Notes under the pieces: model-generated
What the model saw: the letters and a program-made list of their open reading frames with translations, nothing else
Told to the model about the DNA's origin: nothing
Databases searched by the model: none
In this document: one piece after another, positions 42,128 through 55,059 of the stretch
Numbering within the stretch: position 1 is the first letter of the stretch
How the letters are laid out: the number at the start of each line of letters is the position of its first letter
Made by a program: the position numbers and the translations under genes
Assembly: GCA_009823395.1 (NCBI GenBank)
Contig: CM020501.1
Span: forward strand, 34,409,493 to 34,473,492
DNA length: 64,000 bases
Source of the DNA: Thamnaconus septentrionalis
Lineage: Eukaryota; Chordata; Actinopteri; Tetraodontiformes; Monacanthidae
Direction: 5' to 3'

Positions 42128-45100
42128 GAGCCACACATCAGTTGGAGCCATAATGGCCGCTAATAGCTGTTAGTAGCTAATGTAGCAATAATAATAACAA
42201 TTTAATATAGCTAATCGCTGTCAGCAGCTCATCACCATTGCACGTGATGACACTTCCTGTTTAGGACTCTGAGACCAAATATAGAAGAGTTGAAGAAAGC
42301 ATATAAAGATAAAATATCTGTAAGGTTCAGTCTGAGCCTCGCTGCCGCCGTGTTTCATCATTTAGTTCTTAATTCATTCATTTATTTTGTTTTTTCTGAT
42401 TTCATTCTTATTTATGCCTTATATGTTAAAGCGATGCTGAATCATTAAGAGTAGGAGGTGCAGGCTTCAATCATCCTTGACTTCTTCCCACTGCTTTGTT
42501 GAATAATTAGCAGTTCTGATTCTTCTCATCTTTGTTGTTTCTCTTCAGTCCTACAGAATGAAGTCGGAGCGGCCGGAGAGCCAGCAGGGCTCCGACAGCG
42601 CCGCCTCCCCTCAGCAGCGACGCTGTTCCAACCCAGAGCCCAGCTTAGCCTTAGCGTTAGCGTTAGCCACTCACCCAGTGGAATGCTGTGTTCGCTGACG
42701 GCTTTGTCCTGCTCGCGGGACGGCGACGGAGCTTCGATCTCTGCCAACCACACAAAGACTTCAGGTTATTGATGATGATTATTGAGCAGCAAAGAAAAGA
42801 TCAGCGAGACCAGGATGGAGAAATGAAATCATTTCCCACTTTATATAAATATTATATATTATATTTTGTCTGCAGCTTCATTCCTAAAGATCCTGTCAGA
42901 TGCTAAATAATCACTGGATTTGTTTTGAAAGCTATTTGATCCATTAGCATCGGCTACACTCAAACACAATCAGCCCTCTGTGATGTCACAAAGGGCACTG
43001 ATACCCCTCCCACACCTGCCCACCCAGGACTTGGCTCCACCCCCTGAGATGCCCTTGTTTGTTGTTGTTTTTTTTAAATCTCCTTCCAAACTAGTTGAAG
43101 GCCAACAAAGCTTCAGTTTTAGCAGGAGGCTGCAAACACAGGGCTAAATGTGCTGTTTTCTGGAGTTCTAGAGTTGATTTGGGTTCATTCATCTACAAAT
43201 AAAAACCAGGATTATAAAGGACCACTAGATTTAGCTCTTTGGACCATTGCTCCTGTGCTGGGACCTTCAGGATGGAGGTGAAGGTTCTCCTGGTGGTGAG
43301 AGGAGGTCCAACCTTTCTTAAGACTGCCGCTGCTCTCCTTGTGTGGAGCTCTGGCTGCTCCTGCCACCTGCTCCACCTCCAGCTCCTCCCTCTGGTCGTT
43401 GCTCCTGTCCACCACCATGGGGTGGCGGTCCTGGGCCGACTCCTCCTCCCTGGTCTTCACCTGCTCCTCCTCCCCACCGTCCTCCAGCTTCAGCTCCTTC
43501 AGCTTCTTCAGCTCCTCGCCGGGTGGAGCTGGCGGGGCAGCAGGTGGCTCCGCCCCCTGGAGCTTCTCATGGACGTGGTTGGTGGAGGCGGCGGCTGCTG
43601 CTGCTCCCTCGGCCCGGGGCGTCTTCGAGGAGTCGTCTGTGAGCTCCTCACTCGTCTGCTCCACCTGCTGCTCCTCCTCCTGCACCTCCAGGCCGGGCGG
43701 TGGTGCTGCAGCGAGCTGCTCCACCTGCTGCTCCACCCGCTGCTCCACCCGCTGCTCCAGCTGCGGCAGGTCTGGCTCGGTGATGGAGTCGTCCTCTCCC
43801 ACCTCGTCCACGGTCAGCAGCTCCTCCATGTTGTTGGGGTACCAGCCGTCCTCCTCCTCCTCCTCAGCCTCGCGCAGCACCTCCTCCTCCTGCTGCTTCT
43901 CCTGCTTCTCCTGCACCGCCACCTCCTGCTCCTCCTTGGCCTGGGAACCAATCATCAGACTGATTGATGGAAGCTCTGCTGTGGTTGGTTGATCACTGAC
44001 GGCTGCAGGTTCCTCACCGTGTCTCTGCTCCTCTCCTGCGGTGACGCTGACTTCTCCTTGGATGGACGATCCTGAAGAAACAAACCACACCAAAGCAATA
44101 CTGAGTTCCAGATCACCCACTGGCGCCCTCTGCAGGCACTGCTTCTCAACCGCTAGAGCTCCTCATCATGAAGTTGCAACAGAAATCAAAATGTTAAACG
44201 GCCACTCTGCTCAGTAAAGGACTGAAATGATTGAAGTCCTGCAACACAGAGGCCCAACATTTCCTCCATAAACACATCTAGAAATATTCCAGGATGTATT
44301 TTATATATGTTTTATATTTAGGTATATGTGCACATTTAATGAATACTTGTATATCTATATCTATATCTATATCTATATCTATATCTATATTATTCATATA
44401 TATATTATGTATACTTGTATATATATATTCTTATTTTACTCCCCCACCGAGTTGCACATTGTTTACTTTTTTACCCTTTACTGTTGACTTCCTTTTGTTT
44501 TGTTTTTGTTTTTAACCCAAGCAGTGAGATCAAGAAAAACTGGAGTCAAATTCCCTGTTTGGCAGCACAAACTGAGCCAAGAAAGCTGATTCTGGTTCTG
44601 GTTCTGATTCTGGTTCTGGTTCTGTGTTTTAAATCCCCCCCTTTTTTATTTTAGATACAAAGAGACGGTGACCCATGAAGATGCCACCCAATTAAAAGAG
44701 TGCCTTGGCCCACTTGTGGGTCACAAGCCAGCAGTTGAGAAACGCTGATATGGTCGACGGTGACGTTCACTCAGGATTCAGACACCAGGACAACCTGGTG
44801 AAGCCCCTGTGTAGTGCCAGCAGGGGGCGATGGAGGACACAGCTGGTATCACAGCAGCTGGAAGCGATGACATCACTGTAAGGTCACTCAGAGGTCACAT
44901 GACCCCACTGACATCATTGTAAGGTCACTCAGAGGTCACATGACCCCGCTGACATCATTGTAAGGTCACATGACCCCACTGACATCATTGTAAGGTCACT
45001 CAGAGGTCACATGACCCCACTGACATCATTGTAAGGTCACTCAGAGGTCACATGACCACACTGACATCATTGTAAGGTCACATGACCCCACTGACATCAT

Positions 45101-46548
45101 TGTAAGGTCACTCAGAGGTCACGTGACCCCGCTGACATCATTGTAAGGTCACTCAGAGGTCACATGACCCCGCTGAGGAACTCACCGTCTTGTCGTGTCT
45201 GTGGCTCCACCTCTTGCTCCGCCCCCTGTCCTGGGAGCGCCGCGGCGCCCCCTCCTGGCCGCTCTGGTAGTCGTGCAGGTGCCTGAGCGGCCGTGGTGGT
45301 CGTGGGGGTCGTGGAGGTCGTGGAGGCCGCCCCCACCCTCCTCAGCCCCGCCCCCTCTCCTCCTGGCCTTGAGCTCGTGGTGGCGCTGGTACGGCGCCCT
45401 CTGTGGCGGAGCTTTGTCCTTCAGGTGGTAGTCGGAGTCGGAGCAGCGGTAGGAGGCGAAGGCCGCCCCCTGGGGGCTGGCCCGGGGGTGCCAGTCCCTG
45501 GCCCCGCCCCCACGGCGCTCGGGCCTCTCCTCCTCCGGCCTGCGGGAGGCGGGACTCCAGTCCCAGGAGTTCCTCCGGGGGCCCAGGCCGTTGCTGCCTC
45601 TGTCGGGGGCCCGGCCCGACGCCCCCTGGGGGCTGTGGGTGGAGCTGCAGGGGGTGAAGGAGGGGCTGTGGGGGCTGAGTGAGCGGCTGATGGGGCTCCG
45701 CGAGCGAGTTCGCTCGGGCACGTAGCTGCAGGTGGAGAGGACGTGGTGATTGGTCAGTTTGTCTGTCCACAGGATGGAAATATTTGATTTATTTCTTTAT
45801 TTCTTCTCTTTACACAACGTTGTTGCTGTAATTCCTGCTAACACCTGGTTGCTTGGTGTTGTTGCAACTGTTGTGTGAAGTGTGTTGAGGAAACAGTGGC
45901 AAATATTACTGCCTCAGTTTGTTGGAGTTTTTTGTTTTGTTTTGGGGTTTTTTTGGGGAATATTTTCACCCACTTTGATGCTTGTTGTGTGTTTGTTGTG
46001 TGTTTGTTGTGTGTTTGTTGTGTGCAGGCCATGGAGAAGAGGCTTCACATTGTTCAAACTAGTGGGGAACTCATACAGGAAGCCACTGCTGATTGGTTGA
46101 ACCGGTGGGGGAATCAAAGTGGTGGCTGTGACTCACTGCTCCAGTTCCTGCTGCTCCTCCCTCCCCCGCTGGGAACTCAGGTCCTGGATGATGGACTGGA
46201 CGTCTTTACCTGGTTTCTACCACAGAAGAAGAAGAAGAAGAAGAAGAAGAAGAAGAAGAAGAAGAAGAGAAGAAGAAGAGGTTGTGGAGAGAAGTGAGAA
46301 GAAGAAGAAGAAGAGTTTGACGGTGAGGTTGTGAGGTGAGGAACCTCCAGCAGGTCTCTGCTGCTGCTGCTGCTGCTGCTGCTGCTCACCTTCAGCTGCA
46401 GCTCCTTGTACCTCTTGGACATGCGTATGAGGAGCTTCTGGCTGTTGATGGTGGCTGGGCTGAGCTGGTAGTACTGCACCATGGCCTGGGCCGCCTCCAC
46501 GTAGGCCATCTCCAGGAAGGCCTGGTGGGAGAGAAGGTGGTCAGTCAC

Positions 46549-46602
<54 letters not shown>

Positions 46603-46624
46603 ATATATATATATATATCAGGGG

Positions 46625-46694
<70 letters not shown>

Positions 46695-47081
46695 TATATA
46701 TATATAGCTATATCTATGTAGATAAGCGCTGTGAGTGGGCGTGTCCTCGTGACTGGATAGCTAGCCACCAGTGTGCCAGTGTGCACTGACCTGGTGTGTG
46801 GAGCGCATGAGGATGTAGTTGGTGACCTTGCCGAAGGGCAGTCCCAGGTGGACCACGTCGTTCTCCGTGCAGTTGCCTTCTGGCAGGTTGCAGATGTGGA
46901 CCACCCGACCCGCCGAGGACGACTTCCTGGGAGAGAAGGACTGGGGGGGGGGGGACGATCACACAGGTTAGTGCCGCTGAACCTGAAGCCAGAAGGAACG
47001 ACTGTGTTCCAGCTGCTGCGGCCTCAGGGAGGCGCTGGAGAGCAGAGAGACTGAGGAGCTGCTTCATCCCCTCAGCCACCA

Positions 47082-47143
<62 letters not shown>

Positions 47144-47562
47144 CTAGCTCTTTATTTGATTGAATCATTTTTCTGTGGTTCTATTTCATCATCATGGACT
47201 TCAAACAGTTTTGGCTGCATTTATAAACACAATCTGACAGCTGACAACATTTTTCTGTGATAAAATGCAACAGAAAATAGAAGAGAAAGAAAGAAAGACG
47301 AACAAAAAATAAAAATGAAATAAACAAAGCAGCAGAAGAGAATTCATCTCATTAATTTTAATTTAATCTTTATCTGTATTTATTCGTGAGGTTTTTATGG
47401 TGATCTATAATATTTACTGTTGATGGTGTTTCTGCTGTTGTTTCTATCTTGTGTTTCTGTTGCTGTTGTAACAACATGAATTCCCTGCCTGGGGATCAAT
47501 AAAGTTCATCCCAGTCTAATCTATGTTGTGCAGAGTTGCTGTCTGAACAGAGCCCTGGCAGC

Positions 47563-47629
<67 letters not shown>

Positions 47630-50600
47630 ATAATCAACGATTTCTGGTTGGACTCCAGAGACTCTGCTCGTCCAAGTCCCTCCTGGCTGGCAGGTCGGCT
47701 CCCAGCCACCAGGGGGCTTAGCGGCCCGCCGGGAGCCTCTGACCTCCTGATCTGACGCAAACTCGGTAACGAAGCAGCGGATCGCACCTGGGATGGAGGG
47801 ACGGGAGCACCGGAGCAGCAACAGACACGTTGGCCGAGATGAAACTCACTGCTAGAAAATGACCACACATTCCCTCTGACACACACACACACACACACAC
47901 AGCATTTGACCAGCGAGACAGGAAATAAAAGCCAAACCACTGCGCTGTGTTTGCACCTCCTGCTGTGTTTGCACCTCCTGCTGTGTTGGAGGAGCAGACC
48001 AGATGTTTGTCTTCTAACACCAACTTCCAGTGGTCAAACCAGAGGAGCAGGAGATGGATTTTGTTCATCAATGTTCGAAAACACATGAAGGGACTTTTAC
48101 TGAACGCTGGGAATAGAAGTTTCTGTCTCCACCTCCGACCACCTTGCAACCACCGACTTCCAAACCACATCACCACAACCTGCTGACGTCTCCGGACCTC
48201 CTCCTGATCTCAGCAGTCCGAGCGCAGCTGAGCGGCAGAAGCCATATTTCATATCTCTGCCACGGCTGCGTTGCTGCTGCATTTTTCTGCCGCCGGCGAC
48301 TCTGCTCCTCTTTCGCTGGTCTGGCAGACGGACTGACGGACTGACGGACGGTCCCAGGTGTGCTGCTGTCCTGAGGACACCTCAGAAGAAGGAGGTCCAC
48401 CTCCACGAGACCTCCGAGAAGACCTGTCGAGAAGAAGTCATCGCCCCACCCCAGCTGGGACGGAATTGGACAGGAAGTGGTGTTGGACTGAAGGAGTGAG
48501 TGAGCTGAGGTCGACACCACACGGTGGTGGCAGTAGTCAACTGCACCGTGGCCTCACAGCAGGAAGGTTGCTGGTTCAACACCCCCAGGTCCTGGCCTGG
48601 ATCCTTGCTGGGTGGAATCTGCATCTTTTCCCTGTCTGCCTGGTTTCCTCCAGGTTCTCCAGGTTCTCCAGGTTCCTCCCACAGTCCAAAGACATGAAGA
48701 CCAGGTGAAGTTGGAAGTAGGTGAGAGCCTGAGTGCTAACCTGTGTTTGTCTTTCTAATGTGGCTCTGCAATGAACCAGCGACCTGTCCAGGGTGTGACC
48801 CCTCCCCCCCTGCCATCCATGGAAAATGGACGGACAGACGGATGAAAAAATGTTGGTCTTGAAAAGTGCAGCGGACGTTGATTTCTAGTGGCTGACAGGC
48901 TAATGGGCTAGCAGGCTAGCAGGCTAACAGTCTAATATTGTGCCAGTCTACCAGGCTACCAGACCAGCAGTCTACCAGGCTAGCAGGCTAACAGTCTAGC
49001 AGGCTCAGAACTCCCTCCAGGCTCCAGAGCCATGGAGTTTGTTAGCCTGTTGGCTCACAAACTACCAGGCTAGCAGTTTAGCAGGCTAGCAGGCTCAGAG
49101 CCACCAGTGGACACATGAAGGTCAGTGCAGGCTGCTCTCCATTAACAGCTCCAGGAATAGACTGTTTATGACCCTGCTGCTGCAATACGAAGGAGAAGCA
49201 GAGCCTCTGCTGGGCGTCTGACCTGAGGGGGCGGAGCTTCAGCGTCACAACAGTAGCTGAGGCACCATGAGTGTGAGGCAACACACAGTTTCAGCCTATG
49301 GGTGTAGAGGTAGAGAGAGGAACGACAGCGAATGATGAGTTAATTTGAGCACTTTGCAATTTCAAAACTGTGAAGGTATCATAAAACTTTGTAACGTGTC
49401 ATGTTTTATATTTTTTATTAGCATTAACACAGATTAATCGCATTGAGATTCAACACAAGGCAAATATTTTGAATTGCATTTTAACCGCAACCCTTTTGTC
49501 CCTCCTTCTCACCCGTAGTCGGGTCCTGAAGCTGCAGCGCTAATGTTTCAACACTGCATCCTGCTAACAGAATCTTAAACATGCAAATCACAAATGCGAT
49601 TAATTGCAGTTAACTATGGAAAGTCAGTGATTAATCTCGCTGAAAGGAATGAATGGTTTGTTTTCAGTGTCGTTCACTGTGTTTAGTTTTCACAGCGACA
49701 CTTCTGATCTAAATTCTCCTTCGTCCGCTCTTTATCAAATTAACTTCTTGGTGTTTCCTTCTCTCCAACTGCCCCACTGTGTTCCAGCCAAACTCCCCCA
49801 GTGTGACCTCTGACCCCGGGGTCCGGCCGTCGAGGGGTCAGAGGTCAACAGCCGCTGTGGTGCCTGTGAGTGACAGCAGCTGGAATCCCTCCTAAAGACG
49901 CTTTGTCTGTTTGTTTGTGCAGTTGAGGATCAGTGTTGGAGACGCCGCTCTAACCCCCCCCCCCCACCCCCGGCCCCCCCTCCTGGCTCGGCCCCCCTCA
50001 GATCATCTTACCAGCCGCTCACCACCAGCAGGAAACCCGAGCCGCTGGCAGAGGGGCTCTGGGGGTCCGAGCTCGTAACAGCAGTTAACTGTAATCCCCT
50101 GTTTATCTCCATTAAGTTGTGTTAGCGCAGCAGCTACTGTGAGGGCCACAGGGACACCGTGATTGGCTGCTGGGTCGACCTAAGGGAGAGCCAATCAGCT
50201 CTGACATAGAGTCACTGCATCAATGTTACAGTTTAGAGGCGACTCTTTACCTTCATTGCACTGAAACACACGGGTTCACAAAGGATGACTGGCTCAGAAT
50301 AATAATAATAATGATAATAATAATATGAAGAAGAAGAATTAGTTGAAGCGTGCTATCAATATTGCATCATCATTAACATAACACCACTACTACTACAGAG
50401 TCCGGTGTTGGACCCCCAGACCTCCCTGGTCCCAGTCACCTCCTCCAGCTCCTCCAGTGGGACCAGCCCAGAGACCTGGTCCCTCCAGGCCTCCTCCTGG
50501 TGGGACCTGCCTGGAACACCTCTCCAGGGAGGCGTCCAGGCTGCTAATAATAATAATAAATAATAATAATAATAAAACATATTTTTACTTGATGACATTT

Positions 50601-50860
50601 TCTGAGAGCACTTTACGAGTCTTCATGCCACACATTTTTCCTCATGAAGCTTCTCCCTTTGAGAGTTTTTAAAGCACTCACCCCCCCGCCACACACCTGT
50701 TCCACTCAGACAGGTGTGTTTTATAGATGCTAACATTAGCCCCTGTAGCGCTGACTATAAACATTTTTGCCAGTCATACAATAAAGGCTGTTGTCACAAA
50801 ATTGACGAGTGAAGCACATGGAATTCTCCCGGCTGAGCTGGCCGGGATCCACTGGAAGCC

Positions 50861-50901
<41 letters not shown>

Positions 50902-53003
50902 GAAGCTCTTGTTCTTCAGAACTATAAAATGCCTACAATATCACAACCACACCAAAAAAAATTCCAATTCATCCAATCAGCAGACAACAATGGTCCAACT
51001 GGTCCAACCTTCCACTGCGGCCTCACTGGAGATGACTGACGGGTCCACTGGTCTCTGCTAGTTCAGATCTCCAAGTTCCTCAAGAAGTCGGTTGGAAGTG
51101 AAGTTCCAGCAACTGAACTGAAGTTTTGTAATAAATCAGCACAGCGTGACCACAGCGTGACCACAGTGTGCAGTGTGTTATGTGTTAGCTATGTGTTAGC
51201 TATGTGTCAGCTATGTGTTAGCTATGTGTCCCTGCATTGTGTGGATGTTGGGGCCTGGTGCTGCTGCTGCTGAGTTGCCTTTCCTGGGGTTTGTCAGCTC
51301 TAATTGTCGCCTCGCTCGTCACCGGCCAGAGCTTCCTGTGTCAGCGACGGCTGTCAGCGCTTCAGCGGCGTCCGCTCTGTGATGGTGACACTGCTCAGCC
51401 GTCAAACACCAGGAAGCTCCTCTGAGACAAACGGCCCTCAGGCTCCAAATACCTTTAGCCACCTATTATATTTAATACTCGCACCCTGGCAGACAATCCC
51501 AGCGTTTCAGCACCGACCGGTCGACCTGGATTCTAGTCTGGTCGAGAGATATTAGTGATAGGGTCAGGGTCAGGCTCAGGGTCAAGGTCAGGGTCAGGCT
51601 CAGGGTCTAACCCTTCAGTAAGACCCTGACCACAGGGTTTCCACAGAGAGTTTCCGAGCTTACAGTCCACTGAGACTAATCCGGCTTTTTTGTCTTGACG
51701 TTTTGAAGCGTCCTCAGATGCTAACGTGCTAAGCTAAGCCTGCCTAGTGGACTCAGTGGTTCTCTTTAGTCTCAAACCAGCCCCCCCCTTCGGTTGGCGA
51801 AGACCAAATTCCAACTTTCTCAAATTTTACATTTGCGACAACAACACAAAAGGCACACGAGGCTGTTTGGAGGCCCAGTTGGCGTTCCACCCTGACGGAC
51901 ACCCTTGACCTTCGGCCGACCTTCAGCCGACCTTCAGTCGCCTGTATTCAAATGTTGGGTCGAGCAAAGGCGTGTTCAGCGGCAGCGGCGTCGGGCGTTA
52001 ATCAAACCACCTGGTGGACCGTCAGACTGGGTGGAAGCTGATTGGTGGAGGCCCGGGGGAACCGCCTCCTGCCCTCTGCAGCTGTCAGCAGAGCGGGTTC
52101 GGCTCCACAAACCCTCCATCGTGCACTCGTACGGTTCATTACACCACTTCATGAATTCTCAGGACAAACGGTTTTGTGTAGCAGTGAGAAACGAACACGT
52201 GTGTGTGTGCAGAACCTGCCGCTCTCACTCCCACCAGGGACCAGCCTGTCGTTCCCTGGTGGGCGGAGTCGGGTATCCGTGGCCGGTCACGTGACGACGG
52301 CGTGACGAAGCACAACTACGGTCAAACACTGACAGCTGCTCCGCGTCACTCCGTCACGGAGGTTTGCTGCATAAGCTGAGGGCAAACTGCTAATCCCAAA
52401 GAAAAAGAATGAGAAACCTTTGATTCCGACTGACGCGAAGCAAATCCGGGGTCCTGGGAGGACGCAAAGGTCTTCATGGCTGCACCTGGCAAGTAGCAGG
52501 AGGTGGTGGACGCTCCTGAGGGAACATCTGAAACAAAAAGACCAGTCTCACATTCAGACCACGGGACCTGGAAACACTTCAGAAAATCTGGAAGGCTTAG
52601 TACATTTGAGACAAGGACGTCTCAGTGACACGACGGCGTTCCGAGCGGCGGTGGAAAGAATCAGCAGCGATTTGATTTCTGACCATCGGCATTTTTGACA
52701 ACTGGGAAAATGTTTGGACCTCATAAAAAGTCATTAGGTTGATGTCGGTTATTAGCACCGCGGTAGCATCGCCGGGACTGCGCCAGCGGACTGTCGGCGA
52801 GGGTCTCGGGTGTCAGCCGTGATTGGCTCTCGCCAGAGGGGGCGCACTTGACAACAAGCGACGGTTATTAATACCCCACAAAATGTAACTCAGGAGGTCA
52901 AATTAATTTGTCGGACTTAAAGTAAACTCTCGGCCTGAGCCGTTGTCTTAATAATCTGGCCTGACTGATCCGTGTGATGGCAGCTTGGTGTTGGCTTACT
53001 GCT

Positions 53004-53053
<50 letters not shown>

Positions 53054-55018
53054 TGTCCAAGTCATAAACCTTCACAAGTTGGAAAAAAAACAAACAAATG
53101 CTTTGTGGTGGAGTTTGGGTGGCGCTGCGACTCTCACAGCTCCTCCTCTTCTCTCAGCGACACATCAACACATCGTCCAGTGATTTCCAGTGAAGACAAA
53201 CCAACGCCTCAGCGTTCACGCCGCTGCTAAAGCAACAAAAATGGGACTTTTTCTCTTTTTTTTGGCCTTTGAGAAGCAGGAAGGGGCATGGCCCCGTCCA
53301 TGCCGGCGGTGGCCCGGCGGTGGCCCAGCGAGGCGGTCCTACCTTGGCAGGCGCTGGAGTAGACCATGGAGCCGGACCCGGCGGAGTTCAGACCTCCATC
53401 AGCAGGCCCGCTGACAGCGTAGTGAACGGCTGCTCCGGCTGCTCCGGCTGCTGCGCCTGCAGAGCTGCAACAATCACAGCAGGCTGATTTTAGCTGCCTC
53501 TCCCGCTGCCCCGCTCGCCCGGATCTGGTGACACAGCTCCAGTTCACCCAGACCTCGGGACAGCTGTGCGCCGAGCACCGGCAAAAATGGGACATAAAGT
53601 CTCCCAAAGGTGCGAGCGGGCCAATGACTCCAGGAAGCGGTCATGCTGAGGGGAACTCCCGGGAGTTTACTGTGAAAGCACCCACCTGTCTGTGGTGTAC
53701 AGCGTTTTGTTCTGCAGGTGTAGTTTTCCCTTCACGTGCTGGTCCCAGTCCTGAAAGCACACGGACCAATCAGACGTGGAGCCAAACACCGGGCCAGTTC
53801 TCATCCTGTCCCAACCACCTTCCAGTCCACAGCAATGACAAACATGGGAGTTTGTGGAAACTACTGAAAACAACCACGGAGTAATTTAAGCCAAATCACT
53901 GCCTGCAGTCACGAGTGCAACCTTTGAGCTCACCCGCATACCCATGGTCCTTTGGTACAAGTGAGAGGGTGGCACTCAGTCAGTCATCCATCAACAAACA
54001 CACAAACAAACCAACAAAGACGGAGAAGCAGAGCCACGCAGACCAGCAGCTGGTTCAACGTGGAGTCCAGCAGCTCTCACCTTGAGGTTGTAGACCTTCT
54101 TGCTGCAGATGCTGCACTGGTGGGGCAGCTGAGCGGGGGTGACGGCGTGGTAGTCGTTGACCTGGTACGGCTGCAGGGTCTTGGTGGGTGCAGACGGGGG
54201 TTCCTCGCCGCAGTGCAGGGGCTGGTAGTGGCCGAAGCACTGCGCTCCACTGGCGCCGAACGACGACAACCCACCGTTGTTGCTGCTGCTGCCGCCGCTG
54301 CTGAACTTGGAGTCGGAGGTGGGCTCCTCCGGCTTGTACAGTTCCGCTCCGGACCGGACGGTCTGGCCGGCCGCCGTCCACACGCTGGCCGCGCTCGGTA
54401 CTGCGTCCGGCCGCTCGCTCACGTGGCCCCGGTGGCCCAGGTGGGCTTTCCACTGCGGCTCCTGATGCCCAGAGGAGTCGTAGACGTTGGCGGTCTGCTC
54501 GGCCGCACCGAACCCGCCCTGCCGCCTGGCGTCGCGTGCGTCGCTGTAGTCTCTGTGGAGGCCGAGGCCGCCGACGCTGTTCGCCTGAGTGTCGACCACA
54601 GAGTAGCGCACCTCAGTGGCCGACGCTGCCGACGACGTCCCCGCCAGGTTGTAGACCGGCAGACGGCGGTCGGTGTCGGTGGGGAAAGCCGAGCCCGACT
54701 TGGCGCCGTACTCGGCCCCCTGGTTGACTCTGACGGTGGGCGGGGTCTGGGTCAACCCTCCGCCCACCAGGGCCCCGTAGGCCGAAGTGGACGGCGGGAA
54801 GCCCACCACTCCGCTGTGGAAGCCCCCCTGAGGGCCCCCCACCACGCCGGAGCTCCGCAGCTGGTTGAAGAGCGGCTGAGACATGGCCACATTGGAGAGG
54901 ACCTGATTGAGAACCGAGGCGGCGCTGGCTGCGCTGCCCCCTTGAGCCAGCTTGAGTCGCTGCAGGGTGAGCTGGGCCTGGAGCTGTGCGAGCTGGAGTC
55001 CAGCCGGGGTCAGGAGGA

Positions 55019-55059
<41 letters not shown>

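Noticed and set aside
43239..43992. Long plus-strand open frames of about 217-242 codons rich in Leu or Ser
   Set aside because: Antisense shadow of the acidic RBM20 exon; GAG/CAG codons read backwards give CTC/CTG.
47516..47940. Minus-strand frames containing GAIRCF as the equivalent of the human RBM20 AGIRC segment
   Set aside because: That human segment precedes the region matched by exon 53343-53464, so the order would be wrong; only the short phase-repair exon idea is kept.
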